DNA of 64,000 bases from Collinsella sp. TF08-11AT (GTDB lineage Bacteria > Actinomycetota > Coriobacteriia > Coriobacteriales > Coriobacteriaceae): assembly GCF_003437035.1 (NCBI RefSeq), contig NZ_QSRL01000006.1, positions 43,933-107,932 on the forward strand. The letters run 5' to 3'. Of this stretch, positions 24,247 through 32,604 are shown in pieces. A program made the translations under genes and the position numbers. The first letter of the stretch is position 1. Each line of letters begins with the position of its first letter. Below the pieces are notes generated by a model. The model ran no database searches, was not told the DNA's origin, and saw nothing but the letters and a program-made list of their open reading frames with translations.

Positions 24247-25554
24247 ATGAGCAAGACAATAGTTAGGCCCACGCTTTCGCTGGGCAACCACATCTATCTG
24301 TATCGCCTGCTGCGCGATGCGATTGGATGCGGCAAGCAGACGTTTATGACGCAGGTCGAGGAGGCGCTCGCCGCTGGCGACATGACCGCTTATGACCTGG
24401 GCTTTGAGTCCACGCGCGAGCTGCTCGAGGAGCTTGACGACTGCATTAAGCTGACCGTCTTTAAGGGCGGTCGCCTGTATGCCACCGTCATCGCCAACGA
24501 GGCACGGGATGCCGCCCTTGCCAAGGGCGAGGACAAGCCCAAGGCTGCCAAGGGCGCCAAGCAGTCCTACAAAAAGAAGAAACGCGGTGAGAAGGACCTC
24601 AAGGCCGTGCGCCCCAAGCACGTTAAGCGTCCCGAGCCCGAAGCCATGGTTGAAGCCGCACCGGAACCCGAGCCCGAGACAGAGATCGAAGTCGCTATTG
24701 AGGTGGCAGCAGAAGCCGAAACCAAAATCGCCGCCACGACCGATTCCGAAGTCATATCCGAGCAGGAAGCCACTGTGGAGCTCAACGAAGCGCCCAAGTC
24801 GACAACCGAAGAAGCCGCTGACCAACCCGAGACGCCTGCGTTCCAAAACAGCGATGTCTTTGGCAACGAGGCCGAGGACGATCGGCCCGAAGAACTCGCA
24901 GAACAGGACGCTACCGAGGCGGCATCGGAGCCCGAGGCGCCGCAGCCCGCCATCTCGCTCACAGTCGTCTATGACCCCGAGAACGCCAACGCCGGCATCA
25001 CCACCATGGCATCCACGCCGGTCGAGACAAAGTCGAGCGTCGAGAATGGGAACGCGACGCAGGTTGAGGTTGAAACCGCAGCTACAGACGCGCCCGTCAC
25101 CGTGAAGTCCGCAGATTCCGCGATCAAGCCGGAAGCGACGCCGGAGCCCGCACCCGTCATCGAGTCCGCATCCGCACCTGTCTATGACCAAATTTCCGCA
25201 CCTGCACCGGCTCCGGTCCCCGCTGCAGCACCGGCCTCCGCACCTGCAGTGCCCGCCATCCCCGAGGACTTCCCCGTCGATTTCGCAACCGAGATCTTCT
25301 GCCCCGGCCCGCTTCTGCACCAGCTGTCGACCTATCTCCCCTACGGCGCCGACACGCTCGGCATCGTCGGCGAGTACTACTGGATCGCCCGCGAACGCGG
25401 CACCATCGAGGCCGCGCGAAACCGCGCAAGCTTCCCCCTGCGCTACACGCAGGCCGGCGAGCGCCGCGAGGTTACCGTGCGCATCCGCCGCAACACCACC
25501 GGTGGCCTCGGATCCACCTGGGTCATCGATAAAGTCGAGCCTTCTACCAAGTAA
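24247..25554 (+). CDS. Protein with OST-HTH/LOTUS-like N-terminus and long acidic Ala/Pro/Glu linker
   Basis: 435 residues in three parts. Residues 1-95 include AYDLGFESTRELLEELDDCI then KLTVFKGGRLYATV, which resembles the winged-helix OST-HTH/LOTUS pattern (RNA- or partner-binding). A basic patch (KKKKRGEKDLK) follows, then about 220 residues dominated by Glu, Ala, Pro, Thr and Ser, predicted disordered. The final 95 residues (FPVDFATEIFCPGPLL; SFPLRYTQAGERREVTVRIRR) look like a globular beta-rich domain that I cannot name. The ATG at 24247 follows AAGAGGAGA. Function unknown; an RNA-related role is a guess from the N-terminus. Confidence 0.75.
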   Translation: MSKTIVRPTLSLGNHIYLYRLLRDAIGCGKQTFMTQVEEALAAGDMTAYDLGFESTRELLEELDDCIKLTVFKGGRLYATVIANEARDAALAKGEDKPKAAKGAKQSYKKKKRGEKDLKAVRPKHVKRPEPEAMVEAAPEPEPETEIEVAIEVAAEAETKIAATTDSEVISEQEATVELNEAPKSTTEEAADQPETPAFQNSDVFGNEAEDDRPEELAEQDATEAASEPEAPQPAISLTVVYDPENANAGITTMASTPVETKSSVENGNATQVEVETAATDAPVTVKSADSAIKPEATPEPAPVIESASAPVYDQISAPAPAPVPAAAPASAPAVPAIPEDFPVDFATEIFCPGPLLHQLSTYLPYGADTLGIVGEYYWIARERGTIEAARNRASFPLRYTQAGERREVTVRIRRNTTGGLGSTWVIDKVEPSTK

Positions 25555-25556
25555 CA

Positions 25557-25595
25557 AAAAGGGACGATAACCCCAAGGTTATCGTCCCTTTCTCG
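25557..25595. terminator. Bidirectional terminator between convergent genes
   Basis: AAAGGGACGATAAC-CCCAAG-GTTATCGTCCCTTT with T runs on both strands; it separates the OST-HTH-like gene from ettA. Confidence 0.9.
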
Positions 25596-25614
25596 TTAGG
25601 TCACCTGAGCTCGA

Positions 25615-27294
25615 CTAATCGCGCGTCAGCTTGCGGTGAATACGATGCGGCTGGGCTGCGTCCTCGCCCAGACGCTCGATGCGGTTGGCCTGATAGGCCT
25701 CGAAGTTGCCCTCGAACCAATACCAGTTGCCCGGATTCTCGTCGGTGCCCTCCCACGCCAGAATGTGCGTGGCGACGCGGTCCAGGAACATACGGTCGTG
25801 GCTAATGACCACCGAGCAGCCCGGGAACTCGAGCAGCGCCGCTTCGAGCGAGGACAGCGTCTCGACGTCGAGGTCGTTCGTGGGCTCGTCGAGGAGCAGC
25901 AGGTTGCCGCCCTGCTTGAGCGTAAGCGCCAAGTTCAGACGGTTGCGCTCGCCACCGGAGAGTACGCCAGCGCGCTTCTGCTGGTCCTGGCCCTTAAAGC
26001 CAAAGCTCGCCACATAAGCGCGGCTCGGAACCTCGGTCTCGCCGACCATCATGTGGTCCAGGCCATCCGAGACGACCTCCCACAGGTTCTTATCGGGGTC
26101 GATGCCGGAACGGTTCTGGTCGACGTAAGAAATCTTGACGGTCTCGCCCACCTCGAGCTCGCCCGAAGTCAGCGGCTCCAGGCCCACAATCGTCTTGAAC
26201 AGCGTGGTCTTACCGACACCGTTGGGGCCGATGACGCCCACAATGCCGTTGCGCGGCAGGGTGAACGAAAGGTCATCGATGAGCACGCGACCGTCGAACT
26301 CCTTGTGCAGGTGATGGGCCTCGAGCACCTTGTTGCCCAGACGCGGGCCCACAGGGATGCGGATATCGGTCCAGTCGAGCTTCTGGCTTGCGCGGGCCTC
26401 GGCCTCCATCTCCTCGTAGCGAGCCAGACGGGCCTTGTTCTTGGCCTGACGAGCCTTGGGCGAGCTGCGCACCCACTCGAGCTCGGCCTCCATGCGCTTG
26501 GCGAGCTTGGCATCGCGGTTGCCCTGAGCCTCGATACGCGCGGCCTTGGTCTCCAGATACGTGGAGTAGTTGCCCTTGTAGGGATAGAGGTGACCGCGGT
26601 CGACCTCGCAGATCCACTCGGCAACGTTATCCAGGAAGTAGCGATCGTGTGTGACGGCCAGCACTGCACCCTGGTAGTTGTGCAGGAAGTGCTCGAGCCA
26701 CAGGATCGACTCGGCGTCCAGATGGTTCGTGGGCTCGTCGAGCAGCAGCAGGTCGGGAGCCTCGAGCAGCAGCTTGCACAGGGCCACGCGGCGGCGCTCG
26801 CCGCCAGAGAGCACGTTAACCGGCATGTCGGAATCGGGCAGCTGCAGGGCGTCCATGGCCTGGCCGAGCTTGGAATCGATATCCCAGCCATCGGCGGCAT
26901 CGATCTCGTCCTGAAGCTTGCCCATCTCGGCCATGAGGGCGTCCATGTCGCAGTCCGGGTCGCACATCTCCTCGCCGATCTTGTTGAAGCGATCGACCTT
27001 GGCGATCATATCGCCAAACGCCATGCGCACGTTCTCGATGACGGTCTTGTCGTCATCGAGCGGCGGCTCCTGCTGCAGGATGCCCACGGTGTAGCCGGGG
27101 GTAAGCCTTGCATCGCCGTTGGAGACCTCCTCGATACCGGCCATAATCTTGAGCAGGGTCGACTTACCCATGCCGTTGGGGCCCACGACGCCGATCTTGG
27201 CACCGGGGTAGAAGCTCAGGGTCACGTCGTCAAGAATCACCTTGTCGCCATGGGCCTTACGAGCCTGATACATCTGGTAGATAAACTCCGCCAT
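25615..27294 (-). CDS. ettA: Energy-dependent translational throttle protein EttA (ABC-F)
   Basis: 559 residues, no membrane segments. Two ATPase halves have Walker A motifs GPNGMGKST and GPNGVGKTT and signatures LSGGERRRVAL and LSGGERNRLNL, plus the linker between them and the arm-like insert (near residue 100) expected of EttA. ABC-F proteins bind the ribosomal E site and couple translation to the ATP/ADP ratio. The ATG is preceded by a loosely spaced AAAGGA. Confidence 0.93.
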   Translation of the reverse strand: MAEFIYQMYQARKAHGDKVILDDVTLSFYPGAKIGVVGPNGMGKSTLLKIMAGIEEVSNGDARLTPGYTVGILQQEPPLDDDKTVIENVRMAFGDMIAKVDRFNKIGEEMCDPDCDMDALMAEMGKLQDEIDAADGWDIDSKLGQAMDALQLPDSDMPVNVLSGGERRRVALCKLLLEAPDLLLLDEPTNHLDAESILWLEHFLHNYQGAVLAVTHDRYFLDNVAEWICEVDRGHLYPYKGNYSTYLETKAARIEAQGNRDAKLAKRMEAELEWVRSSPKARQAKNKARLARYEEMEAEARASQKLDWTDIRIPVGPRLGNKVLEAHHLHKEFDGRVLIDDLSFTLPRNGIVGVIGPNGVGKTTLFKTIVGLEPLTSGELEVGETVKISYVDQNRSGIDPDKNLWEVVSDGLDHMMVGETEVPSRAYVASFGFKGQDQQKRAGVLSGGERNRLNLALTLKQGGNLLLLDEPTNDLDVETLSSLEAALLEFPGCSVVISHDRMFLDRVATHILAWEGTDENPGNWYWFEGNFEAYQANRIERLGEDAAQPHRIHRKLTRD

Positions 27295-27384
27295 TTGCCT
27301 GTTGTATCCTTTCTACCTGCTGTTTCCCTATTCTTGATTCGCTTTAGTGGAAACGAAATGAGAAAACCAGCTCTGAAACTAAAC

Positions 27385-27413
27385 GAAAAAGGGGCATGGT
27401 TGCCCACACCCCC
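27385..27413 (-). terminator. Terminator of the sdpI-like gene
   Basis: On the minus strand AGGGGGTGTGGGCAACCATG followed by CCCCTTTTTCG: a GGGG/CCCC stem and T run. Confidence 0.6.
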
Positions 27414-27478
27414 TAATACTACCTGGGAAAAGTCCCCCGGAACATACTATGAACTGCGTACGCTAGTTTTCCGCAACC

Positions 27479-28183
27479 TTAACGAGCGGCTCGCTGCGAT
27501 TTGCGCCACAGCAGATACGAATAGACGTAGGCAGCTCCAGCTGAACCAAACGCCAGAACCGCAATCACCGCGGCGACGACTTCACTCGAAAGCACGCTAC
27601 CCGCCACGCCCATCACAATCAGGCCAACGCCCAGCACCATAAAGCAGGCGCCGCCAAAGCGCTGCGTGCGGCGCCAGTTCTCGGGATCGGCAAGTGCCCA
27701 AGGCGTCTTGATACCGAGCGTATAGTTCTGCTTCACACGCGGCAAGTAGTTGCCTACGCCGATGAACAGCAAACCGACAGCACCGGAAATCAGCACGTTG
27801 ACCGAACCGACCGCCGGCACCACGCCCCAGACCGTAAGCTCTCCCAGCCAGCTTATGGCGCACATGAACAAGGTGAAGGCAATTACGAAGCCCTGATAGA
27901 ACTTACCCGAGGTTCGATATGCCTCACCTTTGGGATCGATGCGCGGCACCACGCAGAACATTGCGAGAAGCGCCAGAGGCAGCACGCCGAGCGCGGAGGC
28001 CATCCAGCTAGGACCCCAACCGTCGACAGCGCCGTTCGCGCCCCAGTGCGTGGGAATCTGCGCAGGCAAGCTCGGCATCACCATGAGGTGCGCTACGACA
28101 TTGGCGACGCACAGAGCGACCAGCGCAATCCACACGCGCGACGATACCCCTGTGGGGTGAATGCCCTTGTTTTCGTTATTCAT
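27479..28183 (-). CDS. SdpI-family membrane protein
   Basis: 234 residues with six or so hydrophobic segments: a DUF1648-type N-terminal part (PSLPAQIPTHWGANGAVDGW) and a C-terminal SdpI region with VGNYLPRVKQNYTLGIKTPW and ENWRRTQRF. SdpI in Bacillus gives immunity to the SdpC toxin and relays its presence to SdpR; here only the R-I pair is seen, no toxin gene. The ATG at 28183 overlaps the end of the ArsR-type gene by 8 bases. Confidence 0.9.
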   Translation of the reverse strand: MNNENKGIHPTGVSSRVWIALVALCVANVVAHLMVMPSLPAQIPTHWGANGAVDGWGPSWMASALGVLPLALLAMFCVVPRIDPKGEAYRTSGKFYQGFVIAFTLFMCAISWLGELTVWGVVPAVGSVNVLISGAVGLLFIGVGNYLPRVKQNYTLGIKTPWALADPENWRRTQRFGGACFMVLGVGLIVMGVAGSVLSSEVVAAVIAVLAFGSAGAAYVYSYLLWRKSQRAAR

Positions 28184-28454
28184 CCTTATCACCTTCATTG
28201 TTTGTAAAACCCATAAACCAGCCAATTAAATCCTGCATGACGGTGGTGTTTAAGCTGTATACGATGTTTTGGCCATGGCGCTCGTCGGTCACCAACCCGG
28301 CGTTTTTAAGCGTCGCCAAGTGATGGCTCAGCGACGGCTTACTGATATCGAAATGCTTGGCAAGCTCCCCCGCCGTGCAATTGCCCTCGCGCAGCAACTC
28401 CAAAATGCGCCGTCGCGTTGGATCGGCAAGCGCCTTAAAACCCTCTCCCGGCAT
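28176..28454 (-). CDS. ArsR/SdpR-family repressor
   Basis: 92 residues. A winged HTH with ALADPTRRRILELLREG, DISKPSLSHHLATLKNAGLV and GQNIVYSLN; no metal-binding Cys pair, like SdpR autorepressors. The ATG at 28454 follows GAGGAGG at 4 bases. Its promoter overlaps an inverted repeat (see 28489-28518), which suggests self-repression relieved through the SdpI-like partner. Confidence 0.9.
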   Translation of the reverse strand: MPGEGFKALADPTRRRILELLREGNCTAGELAKHFDISKPSLSHHLATLKNAGLVTDERHGQNIVYSLNTTVMQDLIGWFMGFTNNEGDKDE

Positions 28455-28488
28455 AGGACCTCCTCTCACTATCTCTCACGACGCGCAC

Positions 28489-28518
28489 AGTATACTCGTT
28501 ATTTAGATGTTTGTCTAA
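28489..28518 (-). promoter_or_regulatory. Promoter and operator of the sdpRI-like pair
   Basis: On the minus strand TAGACA (28512-28517), 17 bases, TATACT (28489-28494). TTAGA-N6-TCTAA (28503-28518) is a perfect inverted repeat overlapping the -35, and further TTAGA half sites follow up to 28527. Confidence 0.8.
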
Positions 28519-28572
28519 TTATCTAATTTGATACTACGTATAGAACATTCGTTCGTTTTTAGATACAATGGG

Positions 28573-28650
28573 CCAAGAAGCAGATGGGTCAGCTCCCTCT
28601 TACCAAGAAGGAGATGGGCCAGCTCCCTCTTACCAAGAAGGAGATGGACT
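28573..28650 (+). repeat. 30-bp tandem repeat carrying ribosome-binding sites
   Basis: Two full units (28573-28602, 28603-28632) and a partial third (28633-28650) of CCAAGAAGGAGATGGGCCAG-type sequence. Units differ at few positions. The third AAGGAGA lies 6 bases before the ATG of the 28-residue peptide. Confidence 0.85.
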
Positions 28651-28737
28651 ATGAGTATTGACGATGTCCTGACGTTGTTATTGCTTGTAATCGCGGCCGT
28701 GGAGCTCGGCATCCACATTGGAGGTCGAATGAAATAG
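28651..28737 (+). CDS. 28-residue hydrophobic peptide
   Basis: Starts at ATG 28651 behind AAGGAGA at 6 bases and ends with TAG. The sequence is one membrane segment (VLTLLLLVIAAVELGIHI) with an acidic N-terminus (SIDD) and a basic tail (GGRMK). A TACAAT box at 28564-28569 could drive it, with RNA starting inside the first 30-bp repeat. Size and layout recall type I toxin or holin-like peptides of Gram-positive bacteria, but no antisense RNA promoter was identified, so the function is open. Confidence 0.6.
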   Translation: MSIDDVLTLLLLVIAAVELGIHIGGRMK

Positions 28738-28944
28738 CCGCCCCCGCGTAATGCGAAGACGGCCACTTCTCACGCCATAAACGTGTTTCGGAGTTGGCTA
28801 ACCCGCGGCAACGGGTGCCATCTGCTTCATCTTATGCGAATCCCGATCTCATTTCAACAAGCCCCTAGGGCTCAAATGGAATCGTGATAATCCCTATAAT
28901 GGCGATAGCCCAAACACGATCCGCTTCCCCATCGGAGGACATCT
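28738..28944. other. Intergenic, no gene seen
   Basis: 207 bases with no convincing reading frame. It should contain the tcdA promoter; I found no clear one. Confidence 0.4.
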
Positions 28945-29742
28945 ATGACCGAAACCGCAGCCGCAGCTCCCGTCGAGACACGCGACACCAAGCTCGAGAT
29001 CATCATGGGCCGCGAGGCGCTCAATAAACTCGCCAACGCCACGGTGCTGGTGCTGGGCTGTGGCGGCGTGGGATCCAACTGCTGCGAAGCGCTCGCGCGC
29101 GGCGGCATCGGCCATTTTGTGATCCTGGACAAGGACATCATCGCGCCCAGCAACATCAACCGCCAGGCCATCGCCTTTCATAGCACCATCGGCAAGCGCA
29201 AGGTTGACGTGATGGAAGCCATGATCCACGACATCAATCCCGCCGCCAGCGTTATCAAGCGCACCGAATACCTGCTGAGCGACAACATCGATGATTTCTT
29301 CGCGAGCGTTTTGGAGCAGACGGGCGGCAAGCTCAACTACGTCGTCGACGCCATCGACACCATCTCGGCCAAGCTCACCATTGCCAAATATGCTCAGGAC
29401 CATGACATCCGTTTGGTTAGCTCCATGGGCGGGGCCAACAAACTCCATCCCGAGTGCCTCCGCTTTGCCGACATCTTCGATACGGTACGTGACCCCATGA
29501 GCCGCATTATGCGCAAAGAATGCAAGAAGCGCGGAATCAAGAGCCTACACGTACTGTTTAGCTGCGAGGAATCGGTTAAGACACAGCCCCGCGACCCTTC
29601 CAACATCCACGAGCGCACCGAGCTGGGAACTGCCAGTTTTATGCCGCCCATCATGGGTCAAATGATTGCCGGCGAGGTTATCCGCCAGATCAGTGGCCGC
29701 GGCACCGAGCGCGTGCGCGCCGATGGCCAGCGCCTAAATTAA
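28945..29742 (+). CDS. tcdA: tRNA threonylcarbamoyladenosine dehydratase
   Basis: 265 residues, ThiF/E1-like. The nucleotide-binding loop is GCGGVGSNCCEALARGG, then DKDIIAPSNINRQ, VVDAIDTISAK, and the crossover DTVRDPMSR. The family cyclises t6A37 of ANN-decoding tRNAs to ct6A using ATP. SD GGAGGA at 5 bases. It is followed after 14 bases by a TatD-type gene, so the two are probably one operon. Confidence 0.88.
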   Translation: MTETAAAAPVETRDTKLEIIMGREALNKLANATVLVLGCGGVGSNCCEALARGGIGHFVILDKDIIAPSNINRQAIAFHSTIGKRKVDVMEAMIHDINPAASVIKRTEYLLSDNIDDFFASVLEQTGGKLNYVVDAIDTISAKLTIAKYAQDHDIRLVSSMGGANKLHPECLRFADIFDTVRDPMSRIMRKECKKRGIKSLHVLFSCEESVKTQPRDPSNIHERTELGTASFMPPIMGQMIAGEVIRQISGRGTERVRADGQRLN

Positions 29743-29756
29743 CGAGACGCACCGCG

Positions 29757-30539
29757 ATGACACCGCAATTATTTGATGCGCATTGCCATCTTGATCTAAT
29801 GGCTCACCCGGACGCCGTTGCCGATGAGGCAACGGCGCTGGGCCTGGTTCTATTTGACTGCGGCGTCGATCCGCACGACTTTGCACGCGCCAAGAAGCGC
29901 ACCTGCGGCCGTTCAAATATCTTTGCCGGCATCGGCCTCCATCCCTGGTGGCTCGCCGACGGACGATGTGGCAACGCTGAAATCAATCTGCTTTGCGAAG
30001 TCGCTGCACAAGAACGCTTGATCGGCGAGGTCGGGCTCGACTTTTCCGCTCGTTTTGCCGGAAGCGAGCCGCTACAAGTACAGGCATTTGACCGGCTCTG
30101 CGATGCACTCGTGCAGCACCCTCTTGCCGGGCGCGTGATATCAATTCACGCTGTTCGTTCGGCAGGAACCGTACTGGACGCCCTTGAGTCATATGGATTA
30201 CTCACCCCAAGCCCCAACTCCCCCGCCATCATCTTTCACTGGTTTAGCGGCACCTCGGACGAACTCTTCCGCGCGCGCAATGCAGGCTGCTATTTTTCCG
30301 TCAACGAGCGCATGCTCGCTACCAAACGTGGATGCGAATACGCCCGACAGATCCCACTCGACCGCCTGCTGCTCGAAACTGATGCTCCAGCCAAACCGCA
30401 AGCGGATACAAGCGCACAGCAGCTCATCACATCGCTAAAGAGCGTTTCCCGACACATCGCCCAACTTAAAAACTGCGCCGCGGAGAGCGCCGAATCGGTC
30501 GTTTTGGGAAATTCACGCTCCATTTTTGACTTCCGCTGA
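29757..30539 (+). CDS. TatD-family metal-dependent hydrolase
   Basis: 260 residues. Metal ligands are visible in order: DAHCHLD, GEVGLDF, SIHAVR, IFHWFSG, LLLETDAP. Family members act as 3'-5' DNA exonucleases or phosphoesterases. It is shorter and more divergent than canonical TatD, but all ligands are present. Starts at an ATG with weak ribosome-binding site shortly after tcdA. Confidence 0.85.
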   Translation: MTPQLFDAHCHLDLMAHPDAVADEATALGLVLFDCGVDPHDFARAKKRTCGRSNIFAGIGLHPWWLADGRCGNAEINLLCEVAAQERLIGEVGLDFSARFAGSEPLQVQAFDRLCDALVQHPLAGRVISIHAVRSAGTVLDALESYGLLTPSPNSPAIIFHWFSGTSDELFRARNAGCYFSVNERMLATKRGCEYARQIPLDRLLLETDAPAKPQADTSAQQLITSLKSVSRHIAQLKNCAAESAESVVLGNSRSIFDFR

Positions 30540-30543
30540 CCCG

Positions 30544-30773
30544 GTGGGCAAAAAATGTCAACTATGAGTACTGTTGCAAGCCTAGTCACATTGTTTTGCG
30601 ATAAAACAACACCTCGATAATGTACAACCGTTCATTATCGAGGTGTTGTTAGCATGCTTGAGTGCTATTTAACAGGTTTTAATCGTCCCCAGACACTCAA
30701 CTAAGGCCTCAAAGGTTTGGTTTTGCTGTTACTAAAATAGTGACAGTACTCATTTTTGGCATTTTTTGCCCAC
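30544..30773. mobile_element. MITE-like element with 31-bp terminal inverted repeats
   Basis: Left end GTGGGCAAAAAATG...ATGAGTACTGT (30544-30574) and right end (30743-30773) match as inverted repeats at 28 of 31 positions. Inside lies a second, perfect 18-bp inverted repeat (30605-30622 with 30633-30650, loop TACAACCGTT). The 230-bp unit has no reading frame and sits between two convergent genes. No clear target-site duplication was found. Confidence 0.65.
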
Positions 30774-30802
30774 TCACTCCTAGAAAGGCCCCAACAGACC
30801 CC

Positions 30803-31462
30803 CTAAGAAAGCTCCAGCAGCTCCGGCAGCTGGTCGATGATCTTGTCCGCGGCATCCTGGCTAAAGCCAAAGCGCTCCTCGCGCTTGGCAATGACCGTCA
30901 GGCCGGCTCGCTTACCCGCGGTAATGCCCGGAACGGAATCCTCAACGCAGCAGCAGCGATTCGCGGGCAGCCCCAGCAGGTCCAGCGCATGCAGGTAGAT
31001 GTCGGGCTCGGGCTTGCTCTCCTTAAACTGCTCGCCGCTCACCACATACTCAAAGGCATCCGACAGCCCGCATGCATTGAGCACTTCCTCGATGCTATCC
31101 ATGGGAGACGAGCTGGCAAGCGCCACGCGAACGCCGCGGCGCGGCAGCTCGCGAATCGTATCCACAGCGCCCGGGTTAATCAAAGCCTGGTAGTCACGCG
31201 GACGCTTATGCGCCCACTCGTCCCAACGGGCCAATGCTTCCTCGCCAGTGAAGTGCCCTTTACCGGCGCGCTCAAACCAATCGACCAGCATATGCAGGAA
31301 GAACTGATGTGAGGTACCAACCTGCCCGTTCAACTCCTCTTGGGTCAGATTCAACCCAAGCTCCTTGGCAAACGCGGCAGTCTCGCCCAGGTAGTAATAC
31401 TCGGTATCGACAATGACGCCGTCCATGTCAAAGATAACGGCGTCGAACGGAAATGCGGACAC
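30803..31462 (-). CDS. HAD-superfamily phosphatase (beta-phosphoglucomutase-like)
   Basis: 219 residues. Motif I is FDMDGVIVDTE, motif II ALASSSP, motif III Lys in SKPEPDIY and motif IV VEDSVPGITAGKRAG, with an alpha-helical cap between I and II. Substrates may be sugar phosphates. The GTG at 31462 is chosen because GGGAGGG lies 4 bases upstream; a longer frame reads into the terminator of the next gene. Confidence 0.85.
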   Translation of the reverse strand: MSAFPFDAVIFDMDGVIVDTEYYYLGETAAFAKELGLNLTQEELNGQVGTSHQFFLHMLVDWFERAGKGHFTGEEALARWDEWAHKRPRDYQALINPGAVDTIRELPRRGVRVALASSSPMDSIEEVLNACGLSDAFEYVVSGEQFKESKPEPDIYLHALDLLGLPANRCCCVEDSVPGITAGKRAGLTVIAKREERFGFSQDAADKIIDQLPELLELS

Positions 31463-31476
31463 GGCACCCTCCCTAG

Positions 31477-31503
31477 CAAAAGGGCGCCCGCAAGCGGACG
31501 CCC
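31477..31503 (-). terminator. Intrinsic terminator of the Cof-type HAD gene
   Basis: GGGCGTCCGC and GCGGGCGCCC arms on the minus strand followed by TTTT, just 15 bases before the next gene's start codon. Confidence 0.75.
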
Positions 31504-31525
31504 GAACCATGCACTATCGGCGATT

Positions 31526-32368
31526 CTAACCCAGCAGCTTATCCAGCGCCACTGCAATACCGTCTTCGTTGTTATCGGCGGTTACCATCTGGGCAACTGC
31601 CTTAACCTCATCGACGGCGTTGCCCATGGCAACACCGGTGCCGGCCCACTCAATCATGGACTTGTCGTTCTGGCCGTCGCCAAACGAGACGACCTCGCTG
31701 GCATCGATACCGAGCTTGGGCAGGGCACCCTCGAGCGCACGGGCTTTGTCGATACCGGGCGCCGTGTACTCAAAGTACCAGTCGGCCGTAAACATGCCCG
31801 AAAGCGTCTGGGTAAAGGGCGCATACATCTCCTCGTAATGCGCCTGCAGGTAGGTCGGATCACCCGCCGTCAGCAGCTTGTCCACGGGATAAGTGTCCAC
31901 GACCTCATGCAAGCTCTCGACCTCGTGAATCTTAAGATCGCACGCATCGCGCTCGTATTTGACGATGTTTTTCTGCGAACCGTCCGGCAGCGTAATCATG
32001 CAGCGGTACGAGTCCTCGACGTGCAAATCGCGACCGAGCGAAATCATAGGGATCACGTCATAGTTTTGCAGATGATCAATCAGACGGTGCAGTTCGTCAG
32101 CCGGCATAGCCTGGTCAAAAAGGACATCATCGGTCTGAGCGTCGACCACGTGCGCGCCATTAAAGGCAACTAGCAGACCGTCATGGTTTTGAAGGTCGAG
32201 CTCCTGCGCCAAGGCGTGCAACCCCCATGCGGGACGGCCCGAAGCCAAGATGAGCTTAATGCCCGACTCCTGCGCCGCGAGCAGCTTCTCGCGCGTACGC
32301 GGGCCGATGACCTTTTGGTCGTTGGTGAGCGTACCGTCGATATCCATTGCGATGGCTTTGATTGCCAT
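31526..32368 (-). CDS. Cof-type HAD phosphatase (IIB)
   Basis: 280 residues. MDIDGTLTND is motif I, LASGRPAWG motif II, and VVSFGDGQNDKSMIEWAG motif IV; the large C2 cap lies between. Such enzymes dephosphorylate small phosphosugars or cofactors. The ATG follows GGGAGG at 5 bases. TATGAT about 40 bases upstream may be its -10 box. Confidence 0.88.
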   Translation of the reverse strand: MAIKAIAMDIDGTLTNDQKVIGPRTREKLLAAQESGIKLILASGRPAWGLHALAQELDLQNHDGLLVAFNGAHVVDAQTDDVLFDQAMPADELHRLIDHLQNYDVIPMISLGRDLHVEDSYRCMITLPDGSQKNIVKYERDACDLKIHEVESLHEVVDTYPVDKLLTAGDPTYLQAHYEEMYAPFTQTLSGMFTADWYFEYTAPGIDKARALEGALPKLGIDASEVVSFGDGQNDKSMIEWAGTGVAMGNAVDEVKAVAQMVTADNNEDGIAVALDKLLG

Positions 32369-32541
32369 ATATGCCTCCCTGTCATTGAACAACCTTGTCT
32401 GAGCCATCATACAGAACACCCACGGCGGCGCTGTTTGCAACGGGAAAAATGTCATATTGTCCCAAACATGAACGGCGCGCCTTCGACGATTGCGATGCCC
32501 GTCGAGGCGCCTCCCGATACATTCCATCCTATCCAAATAGC

Positions 32542-32575
32542 AAGGGGCCCGTATCCCAACGGATACGGGCCCCTT
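32542..32575 (-). terminator. Terminator of pgi
   Basis: AAGGGGCCCGTATCC-CAAC-GGATACGGGCCCCTT, a near-perfect 15-bp stem; the T run on the minus strand is weak. Confidence 0.7.
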
Positions 32576-32604
32576 TCAGCCATAAGCCAACTCGGCCGTA
32601 AAAA

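Noticed and set aside
24103..25557. Long minus-strand open frame (484 codons) opposite the OST-HTH-like gene
   Set aside because: It mirrors the Ala/Glu-rich coding sequence on the other strand, has Gly/Cys/Arg-rich low-complexity translation and no ribosome-binding site.
28573..28650. Possible CRISPR-like array
   Set aside because: The 30-bp units are directly adjacent without spacers, so this is a tandem repeat, not a CRISPR array.
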